The notes: generated by a model not told the origin, from the sequence alone. Shown: positions 1 through 8,046, numbered from the stretch's first letter. The stretch is 64,000 bases of DNA from Kordia sp039026955 (GCA_039026955.1 JBCCLH010000001.1:164054-228053), one strand, 5' to 3'. Translations and numbers: made by a program.

Positions 1-420
1 TTGCAACATTCAGAATTCAACGACAGTCGCACCGATGAGGTCAACTTTTTACAACTTTGGATTCAACCGAAAGATCTAGGCGTAGCACCGCGTTATGACC
101 AAAAAGAATTTGATGCCACCAAGCGCGAGAATCAATTTCAAACGGTAGTTGCACCAAAAGATAATATTGTAGATGATGCGCTTTGGATTTATCAAGATGC
201 GTACATTTCACTCGGAGACTTTGATTCCTTACAAACAGTCGAATTCAAACTCAACAATACAACAAATGGAATCTATGTCTTTATTTTAGAAGGTGAAATT
301 TCTATTGGTAACGAAATCCTTGCTACCAAAGATGCTTTAGGTGTTTGGGAAGCAGGAAGCGTGGCGATGAATATTCATCAAGACGCTAAAATATTGGTAG
401 TAGAAGTGCCGATGAATTAA
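1..420 (+). CDS. Pirin-family protein, 3' part only
   Basis: This is the C-terminal part of a pirin-like double-cupin protein; the gene is cut by the window edge, so the TTG at position 1 is not a real start. The first residues (HSEFN), then LQLWIQPKDLGVAPRYDQK, match the stretch that ends the first pirin cupin and opens the second. A C-terminal cupin follows (about residues 60-139, with IYVFILEGEISIGN and WEAGSVAM). Members of the YhaK/quercetinase-like branch bind a metal in the N-terminal cupin, which lies outside the window, so activity cannot be judged. The gene ends at 420, and no terminator is obvious. Confidence 0.85.
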   Translation: MQHSEFNDSRTDEVNFLQLWIQPKDLGVAPRYDQKEFDATKRENQFQTVVAPKDNIVDDALWIYQDAYISLGDFDSLQTVEFKLNNTTNGIYVFILEGEISIGNEILATKDALGVWEAGSVAMNIHQDAKILVVEVPMN

Positions 421-488
421 AATATACGTACAAAAAGTAGAAGCTGAATAATCGAATTTTTATGCTTGCCTTTTAAAAAACAACAACA

Positions 489-629
489 ATGAATAACACA
501 AATTCGTTAGTTGGCATAAGTGATATAATGGGCGTATGTTATGCATCGTATCACCAAGCAGCATCCGTTTCAAAATCATCCTATACCAAAGCAAAATTTA
601 AAAAATCTTCGTTAGGTCTTAAAAATTAA
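489..629 (+). CDS. Possible small ORF, 46 aa, unknown
   Basis: An ATG-started frame of 46 codons lies alone in the gap between the pirin gene and the nitronate monooxygenase gene. The product is rich in Ser and Lys at its C-terminal half and has one Cys. It has no signal peptide, membrane segment or recognised leader. Its stop is just before the palindrome upstream of the next gene. It may be chance; only conservation in relatives would support it. Confidence 0.2.
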   Translation: MNNTNSLVGISDIMGVCYASYHQAASVSKSSYTKAKFKKSSLGLKN

Positions 630-630
630 G

Positions 631-644
631 TATATTGCAATATA
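631..644. promoter_or_regulatory. Perfect 14-bp palindrome upstream of nitronate monooxygenase
   Basis: TATATTGCAATATA is a perfect dyad, followed at 647-656 by a second short dyad (ATGCGTGCAT, arms ATGC/GCAT). It sits 28 bp before the start codon at 673, where an operator could be. The AT-rich composition makes short palindromes easy to find by chance, so this is only suggestive. Confidence 0.3.
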
Positions 645-672
645 TTATGCGTGCATAGCAAAAAATGAAATC

Positions 673-1614
673 ATGGCGAACCTAAAAGAAATTTTAAATA
701 TCAACCATCCATTAATCATAGCTCCTATGTTTTTAGTTTCTAACACTAAGATGGTAATTGAAGGAATGAAATCAGGAGTTGCAGGATGTATTCCAGCATT
801 GAATTACAGGACTTTGGAAGAATTGAGGGCAGCGATTAAAGAGTTGAAAGCAAATAAAGTTGAAGGAGGTTCTTTCGGTTTTAATTTAATTGTCAATAAA
901 TCAAACATAAAATACAAAGGACAATTACAGGTGCTGTGTGAAGAAGGTGTAGATTTTATAATCACTTCATTGGGAAGTCCAGAAGAAACTATCAATAATG
1001 CATATGCCAATGGAATTAAAGTGTTTTGCGATGTTACTGATCTTAAATTTGCCAAAAAGGTAGAAGGCTTAGGAGCAGATGCAATTATTGCAGTAAATAA
1101 TGAAGCTGGCGGACATAGAGGAAATTTATCTCCAAAGGATTTAATTGAAGAACTGACTCAAAATTGTGACATTCCAGTAATTTCAGCAGGTGGCGTTGGC
1201 AACAAAGCACAGATGGAAGAAATGTTATCATACGGTGCAGTGGGAGTTTCTGTGGGAAGTCCTTTTATAGCATCTGAAGAATCAGCGGTAACTGATGAAT
1301 ATAAGAATGCTTGTGTTGAATATGGAGCTGATGATATAGTAATGACAAAGAGAATTTCTGGAACACCGTGTACCGTAATCAATACACCATATGTTAAAAA
1401 AATTGGTACTGATGAAACATGGTTGGAAAAAATTTTGAACAAAAATAAAAAGCTCAAAAAATGGGTAAAAATGATCCGTTTTTCATTAGGAATGAAAGCC
1501 ACTGAAAAGGCAGCATTAAAAGCTACGTACAAGACAGTTTGGGTAGCAGGTCCAAGTATTGAATATACAAAAGCGGTGCAGCCAATGAAAAAAATTATTG
1601 CTAATTTTATATAA
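673..1614 (+). CDS. Nitronate monooxygenase family protein (FMN TIM barrel)
   Basis: The 313-residue protein is a TIM-barrel flavoprotein of the nitronate monooxygenase (2-nitropropane dioxygenase) family, which oxidises alkyl nitronates such as propionate-3-nitronate. Visible features are the N-terminal IIAPMF strand, the NNEAGGHRG segment with the expected catalytic His (about H148), and the phosphate-binding ISAGGVGNKAQMEEML...GVSVGSPFIASEES segment that holds FMN. Its length is normal for the family. The ATG at 673 is chosen because the nearer ATG at 665 is out of frame. Substrate cannot be told from sequence; some relatives act in FabK-like enoyl reduction. It stands alone, followed by a MITE. 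Confidence 0.85.
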   Translation: MANLKEILNINHPLIIAPMFLVSNTKMVIEGMKSGVAGCIPALNYRTLEELRAAIKELKANKVEGGSFGFNLIVNKSNIKYKGQLQVLCEEGVDFIITSLGSPEETINNAYANGIKVFCDVTDLKFAKKVEGLGADAIIAVNNEAGGHRGNLSPKDLIEELTQNCDIPVISAGGVGNKAQMEEMLSYGAVGVSVGSPFIASEESAVTDEYKNACVEYGADDIVMTKRISGTPCTVINTPYVKKIGTDETWLEKILNKNKKLKKWVKMIRFSLGMKATEKAALKATYKTVWVAGPSIEYTKAVQPMKKIIANFI

Positions 1615-1681
1615 TTAGTACTTATGTTCATACAGATAAATCTGTGGTACTTTTTATAAATACTATAGATTTTCTTTTTTT

Positions 1682-1941
1682 AACATGAGTTCGACATAAG
1701 AAATCATTAAATTACTTGTAATTCACTAAAAATCAAACACTTGTAAGTTCGAGCATTGCTGAAAGTACCTAGCGAAGCTCACGAGAACACTAAAAAAGTC
1801 AATATTTAGATTGAGTCTCGATAGCTACGCTTGGTATCTTCAATTAAAACATATTTTAATTTCGATAAAGCTTAATTTGACAGTTTCTGTAGATTATTGA
1901 CTATTAAGTGTTTAACGAAATAGTTATATCGACCTCACGTT
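1682..1941. repeat. MITE-like element, copy 1 (260 bp, degenerate)
   Basis: The ends are AACATGAGTTCGACAT on the left and ATATCGACCTCACGTT on the right, an imperfect inverted pair. Inside is a second inverted pair related to the TCGAGCGCAGTCGAGA arms of copies 2 and 3, here mutated, plus roughly 65 bp of extra sequence. The element is flanked directly by TTTT (1678-1681) and TTTT (1942-1945). It lies in the same orientation as copy 3. It fills most of the 371-bp gap between nitronate monooxygenase and FadH; nothing else is seen there. Confidence 0.8.
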
Positions 1942-1985
1942 TTTTAAGAATGTACTATCTTTAATCAACCACAAAACCTACATTC

Positions 1986-4010
1986 ATGAAATACAAACAT
2001 ATTTTTGAACCGTTAGATTTAGGATTTACAACCATCAAAAACCGTGTCCTCATGGGATCTATGCATACAGGTTTGGAAGAAGAAAAAAACGGATTTGAAC
2101 GTTTGGCAGCCTTTTATGCTGAGCGTGCGAAAGGTGGTGTAGGATTGATTGTTACTGGTGGAATGGCGCCAAATATCCGTGGTTGGTTAGTGCCTTTTGG
2201 ATCGCGAATGAGTACGAAGAAACACGCCAAAAAACATAAAGTCATTACGGATGCGGTACATGAAAAAGGTGGAAAAATATGTATGCAAATTCTGCATGCA
2301 GGTCGTTATGGATATCATCCGTTGAATGTGGCGCCTTCGGCAATCAAATCGCCAATTACACCTTTTAAGCCTAAAAAATTGAGTGGAAATGGTGTGAAAA
2401 GAACGATCAAAAGTTTTGCGAAATCTGCGGAATTGGCAAAGTTAGCAGGGTATGATGGTGTAGAAATTATGGGCTCGGAAGGCTATTTAATCAATCAATT
2501 TATTGTAGAAAGAACGAATCAGCGAACGGATGAATGGGGCGGAAATTATGCCAATCGAATGAAGTTTGCGGTGAAAATCATAAAAGCAGTTCGCGAAGCC
2601 GTTGGTACAGATTTCATCATTATTTACCGTTTATCCATGCTTGATTTGGTAGACCAAGGAAGCAGTTGGGAAGAAGTAGTTGCACTCGCAAAAGCCATCG
2701 AAAAAGCAGGTGCAAGCATCATTAACACGGGAATTGGTTGGCATGAAGCACGAATTCCTACGATTGCAACTTCGGTGCCAAGAGCAGCCTTTACGTGGAT
2801 TACCGAACGTATGAAGCAAGAAGTGTCGCTTCCGTTGATTACGTCTAACCGAATCAACATGCCAAGTGTGGCAGAAAAAGTATTGTCAGAAGGACATGCA
2901 GATATGATTTCAATGGCGCGACCATTTTTAGCAGATGCTGATTGGGTCAACAAAGCCGCGGAAGAAAAAGACGATGAAATCAATACGTGTATTGCGTGTA
3001 ATCAAGCGTGTTTGGATCATATCTTTAATAAAAAAATAGCAAGTTGTTTGGTAAATCCAAGAGCTTGTCATGAAACGGAATTCGATTATAAACCTGCTGA
3101 AACTAAAAAGAAAATAGCAGTCATCGGTGCAGGACCTGCAGGATTAGCAGCAGCAACTATCGCAGCACAGCGCGGACATGAAGTCACACTATTTGACGAT
3201 CATGCGGAAGTTGGCGGACAGTTCAATATCGCCAAACAAATTCCAGGAAAAGAAGAATTCTACGAAACCATTCGTTACTTCAATAAGCAAATTGAATTAC
3301 ACAATGTAGCATTGCAATTGAACAAACGTGTCACGGCAGATGAGCTTGCCAATGGAGGTTTTGAAGAAATCATCTTAGCTACGGGAATCAAGCCGAGAAC
3401 TCCGAAAATCGACGGAATTGAACACGATAAAGTACTCAGCTACTTAGACGTATTAAAACATAAAAAACCAGTCGGAAAACGCGTTGCGGTGATTGGAGCG
3501 GGAGGAATCGGGTTTGATGTTTCTGAGTACTTATCACACGAAGGAGAAGCCACTTCACAAAACATAGATGCTTGGTTAGCAGAATGGGGAATTGATAAAT
3601 CCTTAGAAGCACGTGGCGGCATTGAAAATATGAAACCTGACTTTCACGATTCGCCAAGAGAAATCTTTATGTTCAAACGAAGCAAAGGAAAATTTGGTGG
3701 GAATCTTGGAAAAACCACGGGTTGGATTCACAGAACAAATTTGAAAAAGAAAAACGTAAACTTTATCAACGAAGTTCAGTACACCAAAATTGACGACACT
3801 GGGTTGCACTACACACAAAACGAAGAAGCAAAAATATTAGAAGTGGATAATGTAGTCATCTGTGCGGGACAAACACCGCTAAAAGAACTCTTAGAACCTT
3901 TACAAGCCAAAGGAATAACTGTCCATGTCATTGGAGGAGCAGACATTGCTGCTGAATTAGACGCCAAACGCGCCATTGATCAAGGAAGTCGCTTGGCTGC
4001 GAAATTATAG
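1986..4010 (+). CDS. fadH: NADPH-dependent 2,4-dienoyl-CoA reductase (FadH-type flavoprotein)
   Basis: At 674 residues it matches the bacterial FadH size and architecture: an Old Yellow Enzyme TIM barrel (about 1-330), a 4Fe-4S cysteine cluster, and an FAD/NAD(P) two-dinucleotide-fold region (about 375-674). Expected catalytic residues are present: Tyr167 in MGSEGYLINQF and His253 in NTGIGWHEARIPTI. The cluster cysteines are C335, C338, C342 and C354. GAGPAGLAAA (381-390) is the FAD Rossmann loop and IGAGGIGFD a second. The known role is removal of 4,5-double bonds in beta-oxidation of polyunsaturated fatty acids. The next gene starts 3 bp after its stop, so the two are probably co-transcribed. 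Related OYE-fusions exist, but the active-site match to FadH is close. Confidence 0.88.
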   Translation: MKYKHIFEPLDLGFTTIKNRVLMGSMHTGLEEEKNGFERLAAFYAERAKGGVGLIVTGGMAPNIRGWLVPFGSRMSTKKHAKKHKVITDAVHEKGGKICMQILHAGRYGYHPLNVAPSAIKSPITPFKPKKLSGNGVKRTIKSFAKSAELAKLAGYDGVEIMGSEGYLINQFIVERTNQRTDEWGGNYANRMKFAVKIIKAVREAVGTDFIIIYRLSMLDLVDQGSSWEEVVALAKAIEKAGASIINTGIGWHEARIPTIATSVPRAAFTWITERMKQEVSLPLITSNRINMPSVAEKVLSEGHADMISMARPFLADADWVNKAAEEKDDEINTCIACNQACLDHIFNKKIASCLVNPRACHETEFDYKPAETKKKIAVIGAGPAGLAAATIAAQRGHEVTLFDDHAEVGGQFNIAKQIPGKEEFYETIRYFNKQIELHNVALQLNKRVTADELANGGFEEIILATGIKPRTPKIDGIEHDKVLSYLDVLKHKKPVGKRVAVIGAGGIGFDVSEYLSHEGEATSQNIDAWLAEWGIDKSLEARGGIENMKPDFHDSPREIFMFKRSKGKFGGNLGKTTGWIHRTNLKKKNVNFINEVQYTKIDDTGLHYTQNEEAKILEVDNVVICAGQTPLKELLEPLQAKGITVHVIGGADIAAELDAKRAIDQGSRLAAKL

Positions 4011-4013
4011 GAT

Positions 4014-4454
4014 ATGAAGAAAATAAATGATAAAACCATTTCAGAAATTGCGGATCATATTATGATGGGAGAGCGTTGTTTTCTGGATAAAAAAACTGCA
4101 GCAATTCACCATTTTCCAGCCGATATTGATGATTTATTGATGGCTTTTAGCGAGGAAGAAGAAGAATACATCAATGCCGTTGCAGAACTTGAAAAAATTG
4201 AAGATGCTATTGAAAACTACATAGAATTTGAACCCTTAACGAGTTCAGAATCCTATGATATTATGGACGATTTCGTGTATGAAATGCAAAACTCAACACT
4301 TAAAGAGAAACTTATTCATGCACTAAACAACAAAAGCCCTTTTGCCAATTTCAAATACCTAATCGATCATTCTGATCAACGGCAAAATTGGTTCGACTAC
4401 AGAAAAAAAGCCTACGAAACACATGTTCGTAAAACTCTAGAAATAACAGAATAA
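4014..4454 (+). CDS. UPF0158 family protein
   Basis: A 146-residue acidic cytoplasmic protein of the UPF0158 family, of unknown function. Recognisable family features are the early IADHIMMGERCFLD stretch, the EFEPLTSSESYDIMDDFV segment in the middle, and the terminal FANFKYLIDHSDQRQNWFDYRKKAYE block. No catalytic motif or signal peptide is visible. It starts 3 bp after fadH and ends at a strong terminator, so it is the last gene of a fadH transcript. Nothing links it mechanistically to lipid degradation beyond position. Confidence 0.75.
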   Translation: MKKINDKTISEIADHIMMGERCFLDKKTAAIHHFPADIDDLLMAFSEEEEEYINAVAELEKIEDAIENYIEFEPLTSSESYDIMDDFVYEMQNSTLKEKLIHALNNKSPFANFKYLIDHSDQRQNWFDYRKKAYETHVRKTLEITE

Positions 4455-4504
4455 AACACAAAAATCCGCAATAGTTTCAAAAACATTACGGATTTTTGTG
4501 TTTT
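4453..4504 (+). terminator. Rho-independent terminator of the fadH-UPF0158 unit
   Basis: A perfect 16-bp stem, AAAACACAAAAATCCG at 4453-4468 with its complement at 4489-4504, begins at the UPF0158 stop codon. A/T runs on both outer sides make it usable in both directions, but the facing gene ends 165 bp away. Confidence 0.85.
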
Positions 4505-4529
4505 ATACATTTTGCGCAAGCAAAAGAAA

Positions 4530-4665
4530 AAAATCTAAAAGTGCGCCAGCACAGTTTAAGAGATTTCCGCTTTAGCGGAAACAAGTCTAAGAAATTCTTG
4601 CGCAAGCAAGAACAAGTCTAAAAGCGAAGCGATCTAACATCTAACAGCGCAGCGGTCTAATATCT
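4530..4665. repeat. AGCGAAGC/TAGACTTG-type repeat array, copy D1
   Basis: The 3' flank of the minus-strand GumN gene is filled with short related words such as AAGTCTAAAAGCGAAGCGATCTAAC and TCTAACAGCGCAGCGGTCTAA, plus a small palindrome TTTCCGCTTTAGCGGAAA (4565-4582). Read on the minus strand, the array starts right after the GumN stop codon. Similar arrays lie at 21536-21852 and 33408-33651. Confidence 0.75.
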
Positions 4666-4668
4666 AAA

Positions 4669-5559
4669 TTAATAAACAGGCTCAACCGTATACCCCTGCT
4701 TTCTCAATAAATTAATCACGCCTTGTTCCCCAGGCAAATGCAACGCACCAACACCAATAAAAGCAGGTGCTTCTGTGGCAATCTTCTCAATTACAGGAAT
4801 CCAATTGCGATTGCGTTGATCTACTAAACTATCTTGGAAATCTGCTTCCAAACCTTGTTCCATCATCACAGAAAGCAAGCCTTCTAGATCTTCAGCATTG
4901 TAGTATTTGGTCATTTCCTCAAAGCTTTTTTGAGATTCCTCCATACCACTAGTTGCCATTTCTACCAATGATTTTAATTGTTCTTCGTAAGGAATATTAT
5001 CAAAAACTTTCATTTGATCTTCAATAGTTTCCAATCCAAGCACATCTTCATTTTGTTCTTTGGCTACTTTCATAAACTCAGTTTCATATGCGGTTCCGTT
5101 TTCACAAACAGCCATTCTTTGTGTCAATGTTGCCGTAAGAATAAACGGTTTCATCGTATTGAACGCACTCATATCCATACCGACTTGTTCTTTGAAAAAG
5201 CCTGAAAGTGTTGTATAATCTTCCTCGCTCATCATGCCTTTAATGGTTTTTCCATCTCCCATGTAAAGCAATTTCATCATATTCGCCTGTAATCCAGGAT
5301 CAGACATGTCAATTTCCAATACCAAACGTTCGGTTTCATCAAAGGCTTTTCTTAATTTATCTGTATACTTATAATCGCACGTTAAGTGGATCGTTCCATA
5401 TAAATAGGAAGGCTTTGTGATGTCTTTTCCAGTAATTTTCCAAAGTAACGATTTGGCTAATTTTGGGGCTTCTGTTGCGGAAGAAGCAGATTTATAGGAA
5501 TTACAGCTAATGAACAATGCTACCACCAAAAGTAGCACTAGGGAAAGTTTTTTCTTCAT
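4669..5559 (-). CDS. TraB/GumN family lipoprotein
   Basis: A 296-residue predicted lipoprotein: the N-terminal hydrophobic segment ends in ALFISC with the lipobox Cys at 19, so it is probably membrane-anchored on the periplasmic side. The rest is a TraB/GumN (ChaN/EreA-like superfamily) domain: YLYGTIH (about 53-58) and, near the C-terminus, FIGVGALHLPGEQGVINLLRKQGY hold the conserved GTxH and GAxHL...GL signatures thought to form a metal or active site. The molecular activity of GumN proteins is not firmly known. It is monocistronic on the minus strand and is followed by the D1 repeat array. Confidence 0.85.
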   Translation of the reverse strand: MKKKLSLVLLLVVALFISCNSYKSASSATEAPKLAKSLLWKITGKDITKPSYLYGTIHLTCDYKYTDKLRKAFDETERLVLEIDMSDPGLQANMMKLLYMGDGKTIKGMMSEEDYTTLSGFFKEQVGMDMSAFNTMKPFILTATLTQRMAVCENGTAYETEFMKVAKEQNEDVLGLETIEDQMKVFDNIPYEEQLKSLVEMATSGMEESQKSFEEMTKYYNAEDLEGLLSVMMEQGLEADFQDSLVDQRNRNWIPVIEKIATEAPAFIGVGALHLPGEQGVINLLRKQGYTVEPVY

Positions 5560-5703
5560 GAATAGAATTTTTTTCTAATTTTTTATAAAGATACTAAAAA
5601 TAAAAGCGTGTTGTTTGAAACGTCAAGACACGTCTACAGAAAATGATGAAATTAATTTTTTTAGTTTTTTAGATTAAAAATTCGATATTTGTAATTCACT
5701 AAA

Positions 5704-5807
5704 GCGTAAAGGATAGAGGTATTGTTGGAGCTCCTCGCAGAGAGCGACTACCGAAAGCCTGACTTTTATGTAAGCTGAGGGATCGAAGCATACATAAAAG
5801 ATACGCC
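5704..5807 (+). ncRNA. Possible structured RNA (flavo-1-like), three-stem fold
   Basis: The segment can fold as a closed multistem: closing stem GCGTA (5704-5708) with TACGC (5802-5806), an inner pair GGTA (5718-5721) with TACC (5749-5752), and a perfect 10-bp hairpin CTTTTATGTA (5763-5772) with TACATAAAAG (5791-5800). Unpaired words AAAGGATAG and CGAAAGCC recall the Flavobacteria-specific flavo-1 RNA motif as I remember it. The strand is assumed from that resemblance. It ends 13 bp before the small membrane protein gene, so it could also be its leader. Confidence 0.45.
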
Positions 5808-5820
5808 AAAATATCAAACT

Positions 5821-6003
5821 ATGGGAATGAACAAAAACACAGTATTAGCGTGGGCTACATTCATTATGATTGTCGTTGGAGTTGGTTTAATTGCATTAGG
5901 AGCTTTTAGATATGACGACGTTGCCGGTTACGGATTTGGAGCAGTGGGTGTTGGCTTTTTTGCAATTGCGTGGGTTTTCAACGCATTAAAAGGAAGAGTA
6001 TAA
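5821..6003 (+). CDS. Small two-helix membrane protein, 60 aa
   Basis: A 60-residue protein with two hydrophobic helices (about 8-28 and 36-55) joined by a short FRYDDVAGYG turn, ending in KGRV. It resembles a small Flavobacteria-restricted family that I recall being labelled CAL67264 family membrane protein; no function is known. It is preceded by the candidate structured RNA and followed by a hairpin, so it is probably its own unit. The ATG at 5821 is used; a second ATG lies at codon 3. Confidence 0.7.
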   Translation: MGMNKNTVLAWATFIMIVVGVGLIALGAFRYDDVAGYGFGAVGVGFFAIAWVFNALKGRV

Positions 6004-6032
6004 ACGTACAATCCTACCAAAAAATACAAGAG

Positions 6033-6060
6033 AAGGCTTCCATTTTGGGAGCTTTTTTTA
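6033..6060 (+). terminator. Terminator after the small membrane protein
   Basis: A short stem AAGGCTTCC / GGGAGCTTTT with a 4-5 base loop is followed by a T-run (6052-6059). It lies 30 bp after the stop codon. Confidence 0.65.
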
Positions 6061-6073
6061 TGGAAGAAAAATA

Positions 6074-6232
6074 AAGAGGCTGTCTAAAAAGTCTTTGCAG
6101 GCGTCATGCTGAGCTTAATACTGAATCAAGTTCAGCACAGGCTTCAGAATCTCATCATTCTGATTATCAGATGTTATGAGAAACCGAACTTGATTCGGTT
6201 TGACGAAATCTGTACTTTTTAGACAGCCTCTT
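6074..6232. repeat. Dispersed inverted-repeat element, family A copy 1 (159 bp)
   Basis: Perfect 19-bp terminal inverted repeats (AAGAGGCTGTCTAAAAAGT at 6074-6092, complement at 6214-6232) bound an inner sequence with GCGTCATGCTGAGC, TTCAGAATCTCAT and TTATGAGAAACCGAA. Copies at 8171-8353 (same orientation), 10538-10693 and 56060-56203 (both opposite) share this inner order. It is non-coding. It separates the small membrane gene from the first RiPP precursor. Confidence 0.85.
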
Positions 6233-6255
6233 CTTCTTTTTGTAAATATTTTTAA

Positions 6256-6429
6256 TTACATCGCAGCAAGCTGACAACATGCTGTTTGACAAGAAGGACA
6301 ATCAGCTTCACACATGGTGTCACAACTGAACAGCGCAGAAGTATCTGCGTCAAATCCACCTTTGATATTCTCTAATTTAGAAATTGCTGTTTTATTTAAT
6401 TGTAATGTGTTAAGACTTTGTTTTTTCAT
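6256..6429 (-). CDS. RiPP precursor with GG leader, 57 aa, Cys-rich core (lanthipeptide-type)
   Basis: A 57-residue peptide gene too short for usual ORF calling. The leader has the Bacteroidota class I lanthipeptide pattern: MKKQSLNTLQLNKTAISKLE, then NIKGG, a double-Gly cleavage site at about residue 25. The 32-residue core contains six Cys (four spaced, then a CC pair) and several Ser/Thr, as needed for (methyl)lanthionine or disulfide crosslinks. The start is fixed by MKK at 6429, and a stop follows the core at 6256. No LanB, LanC, radical SAM or transporter gene lies nearby, so the modifying enzymes must be elsewhere. It is divergent from the ECF sigma gene 112 bp away. Confidence 0.8.
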   Translation of the reverse strand: MKKQSLNTLQLNKTAISKLENIKGGFDADTSALFSCDTMCEADCPSCQTACCQLAAM

Positions 6430-6541
6430 AATAATCGTATTTTAAGGTTAATAATAGTTTAAATGTACGTATTTTGATTGAAAAATTGTAGCTTTACTTT
6501 ATACATATATAGCAATCACTTTTCCTAGGAATCAACCGTAT

Positions 6542-7072
6542 ATGGAGTTAGAAAAACTCATTGAACAATTTAAAAATAGGGATGTCAAAGCCTTTGAATC
6601 GTTGTATGAAATGTACAACGATAGTATTTTTGGCGTCATTCATACAATTGTGAAAAATGAGGACATAGCTACCGAAATATTGCAAGATGTGTTCATCAAA
6701 GCATGGAACAAAGCAGAAGCGTATACAGAAAAGAAAGGGCGATTTTTTACGTGGTTACTCAACATTGCTCGAAATGCGGCTATTGATAAAATTCGTTCCA
6801 AATCGTATAAAAATGCACAACAAAACCAAGACATCGATTTCTTCGTACATAGTATTGAAAGCAATGATTTGTTGGATGAAAAAGTGAATGCGATCGGTAT
6901 CAAAAACTATGTGAACAAACTCGCAGAAAAGTGTAAAAAAATCATTGACTTTCTCTATTTTAAAGGATATACACAAAAAGAAACTGCCGAAGCACTCGAA
7001 ATTCCTTTAGGAACTGTAAAAACCCGAAATAGAAACTGTATTAGCGAACTTAGAAAAGCATTAAACGTATAG
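6542..7072 (+). CDS. ECF-type RNA polymerase sigma factor
   Basis: A 176-residue ECF sigma-70 factor with region 2 (about 20-90: ATEILQDVFIKAWNKAEAY, GRFFTWLLNIARNAAIDKIRSK) and region 4 (about 118-172: YTQKETAEALEIPLGTVKTRNRNCISELRKAL, the -35 recognising helix-turn-helix). The length is usual. The anti-sigma gene starts immediately at its stop (TAG-ATG without spacer), which shows they form one regulatory unit. The regulon is unknown. The divergent RiPP gene on one side and further peptide genes downstream make them reasonable candidate targets, but that is inference. Confidence 0.9.
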   Translation: MELEKLIEQFKNRDVKAFESLYEMYNDSIFGVIHTIVKNEDIATEILQDVFIKAWNKAEAYTEKKGRFFTWLLNIARNAAIDKIRSKSYKNAQQNQDIDFFVHSIESNDLLDEKVNAIGIKNYVNKLAEKCKKIIDFLYFKGYTQKETAEALEIPLGTVKTRNRNCISELRKALNV

Positions 7073-7885
7073 ATGGATAGTAAAGAATACATAGCATCTG
7101 GAATATTGGAACTGTATGTAGCAGGCGCGCTTTCTGAAAAAGAAAACGAGGAAGTGCATGCCATGATGCAACAGTATCCAGAAGTGCTGAAAGAAGTACT
7201 TTCTATTGAAGCAGCTGTTCTTGGTTTGACAAGTGCCACTGCTACTAAAAATACAGCATCAGTTTTTGAATCTATAAAAGAGAAAATTGAATCATCAATC
7301 AACGATGCGGAAGAAACTCCTATAATTCCACTGAAAAAAGAACGTTCTGGGTTCCGTTATGTAGGTTGGGCTGCGGCTGTGGTATTTGCGGTTGTATTGG
7401 TATTTACTGCTGTATTGTATAACGACTTAGCGTCAGAAATGGAAGTAGTTCGCTCGGAACAAGAAGCATTGAAAAAACAAATCTTTAAAGCAAATAGTGA
7501 TTTGACTGCCGCGAATGAATTGCTTGAAATTTTACGAACCAAAGATATCATTTCAGTGCCTTTGGGCGGACAGCAAGTTTCACCAGATTCGTATGCGAAA
7601 GTGTATTGGGATAAAAAATCAGACAATATTTATTTGGATTTACAAGGATTGCCAGATCCACCTGCGGGGAAAGTCTATCAAGTGTGGAGTTTAACCCTTG
7701 ATCCGTTAACACCAACCAGTTTAGGAGTCATTGAAGATTTTACGACTGACACAGACAAAGTATTCGATTTACAAAACACCAACGAATCAGAAGCCTTCGG
7801 AATTACCTTAGAGCCAGCGGGCGGAAGTGAATCACCAACCTTGGAACAATTGTATACGCTTGGCGTGGTAAACACAACGCCTTAA
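7073..7885 (+). CDS. Membrane anti-sigma factor, RskA-like
   Basis: A 270-residue single-pass protein: N-terminal cytoplasmic anti-sigma helix bundle (about 1-90, SGILELYVAGALSEKENEEVHAMM), one transmembrane helix (about 96-116), a short coiled coil (118-155) and a periplasmic RskA-type domain (about 160-270, with YWDKKSDNIYLDLQGLP, KVYQVWSL and GITLEPAGGSESPT). In the family this domain senses envelope or redox signals and releases the ECF sigma after proteolysis. It lacks the zinc-binding HxxxCxxC motif. It begins directly after the sigma stop codon. Confidence 0.88.
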   Translation: MDSKEYIASGILELYVAGALSEKENEEVHAMMQQYPEVLKEVLSIEAAVLGLTSATATKNTASVFESIKEKIESSINDAEETPIIPLKKERSGFRYVGWAAAVVFAVVLVFTAVLYNDLASEMEVVRSEQEALKKQIFKANSDLTAANELLEILRTKDIISVPLGGQQVSPDSYAKVYWDKKSDNIYLDLQGLPDPPAGKVYQVWSLTLDPLTPTSLGVIEDFTTDTDKVFDLQNTNESEAFGITLEPAGGSESPTLEQLYTLGVVNTTP

Positions 7886-7903
7886 AATTCTTTTCAAAAA
7901 AAG

Positions 7904-7939
7904 AAGCTGTCTAAAAGCTAAAAAACCTTTAGACAACTT
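7904..7939. terminator. Terminator hairpin / minimal family A remnant
   Basis: An imperfect 12-bp stem, AAGCTGTCTAAA (7904-7915) with TTTAGACAACTT (7928-7939), lies between the convergent anti-sigma and 33-aa peptide genes. Its arms are the same GCTGTCTAAA word that ends the family A repeats, so it may be a collapsed repeat now used as a terminator. Confidence 0.55.
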
Positions 7940-7944
7940 TCCAT

Positions 7945-8046
7945 TTAATCTACATCTGCTTCTAGATTGTCAATCGTAACGATAACACCTGTTCCAAAAA
8001 TGGCATGTAAATTCTGCGTTTCAAACGCTTTCAACTTTTCTAACAT
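7945..8046 (-). CDS. Putative small peptide gene, 33 aa
   Basis: A 33-codon frame beginning MLEKLKAFETQNLHAIFGTG and ending in an acidic tail (NLEADVD). It has no Cys and no canonical GG site, only an FGTG turn at about residue 18-20. The amphipathic MLEKLKxFExxxL start recalls short leader peptides seen in Flavobacteria peptide clusters, and it lies between two GG-leader precursor genes on the same strand. The upstream segment (8047-8070) weakly resembles those of the 8380-8847 precursors. It may be a RiPP precursor of another class, or chance. Confidence 0.4.
   Translation of the reverse strand: MLEKLKAFETQNLHAIFGTGVIVTIDNLEADVD

Noticed and set aside
1158..1631. 157-residue minus-strand frame in nitronate monooxygenase
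   Set aside because: Shadow of an intact conserved gene; its hydrophobic look comes from complementing Lys/Asn/Glu codons.
1682..1941. Terminator or attenuator for nitronate monooxygenase
   Set aside because: Its ends, inner pair and flanking TTTT duplication match the other MITE copies, so it is better explained as a mobile element remnant.
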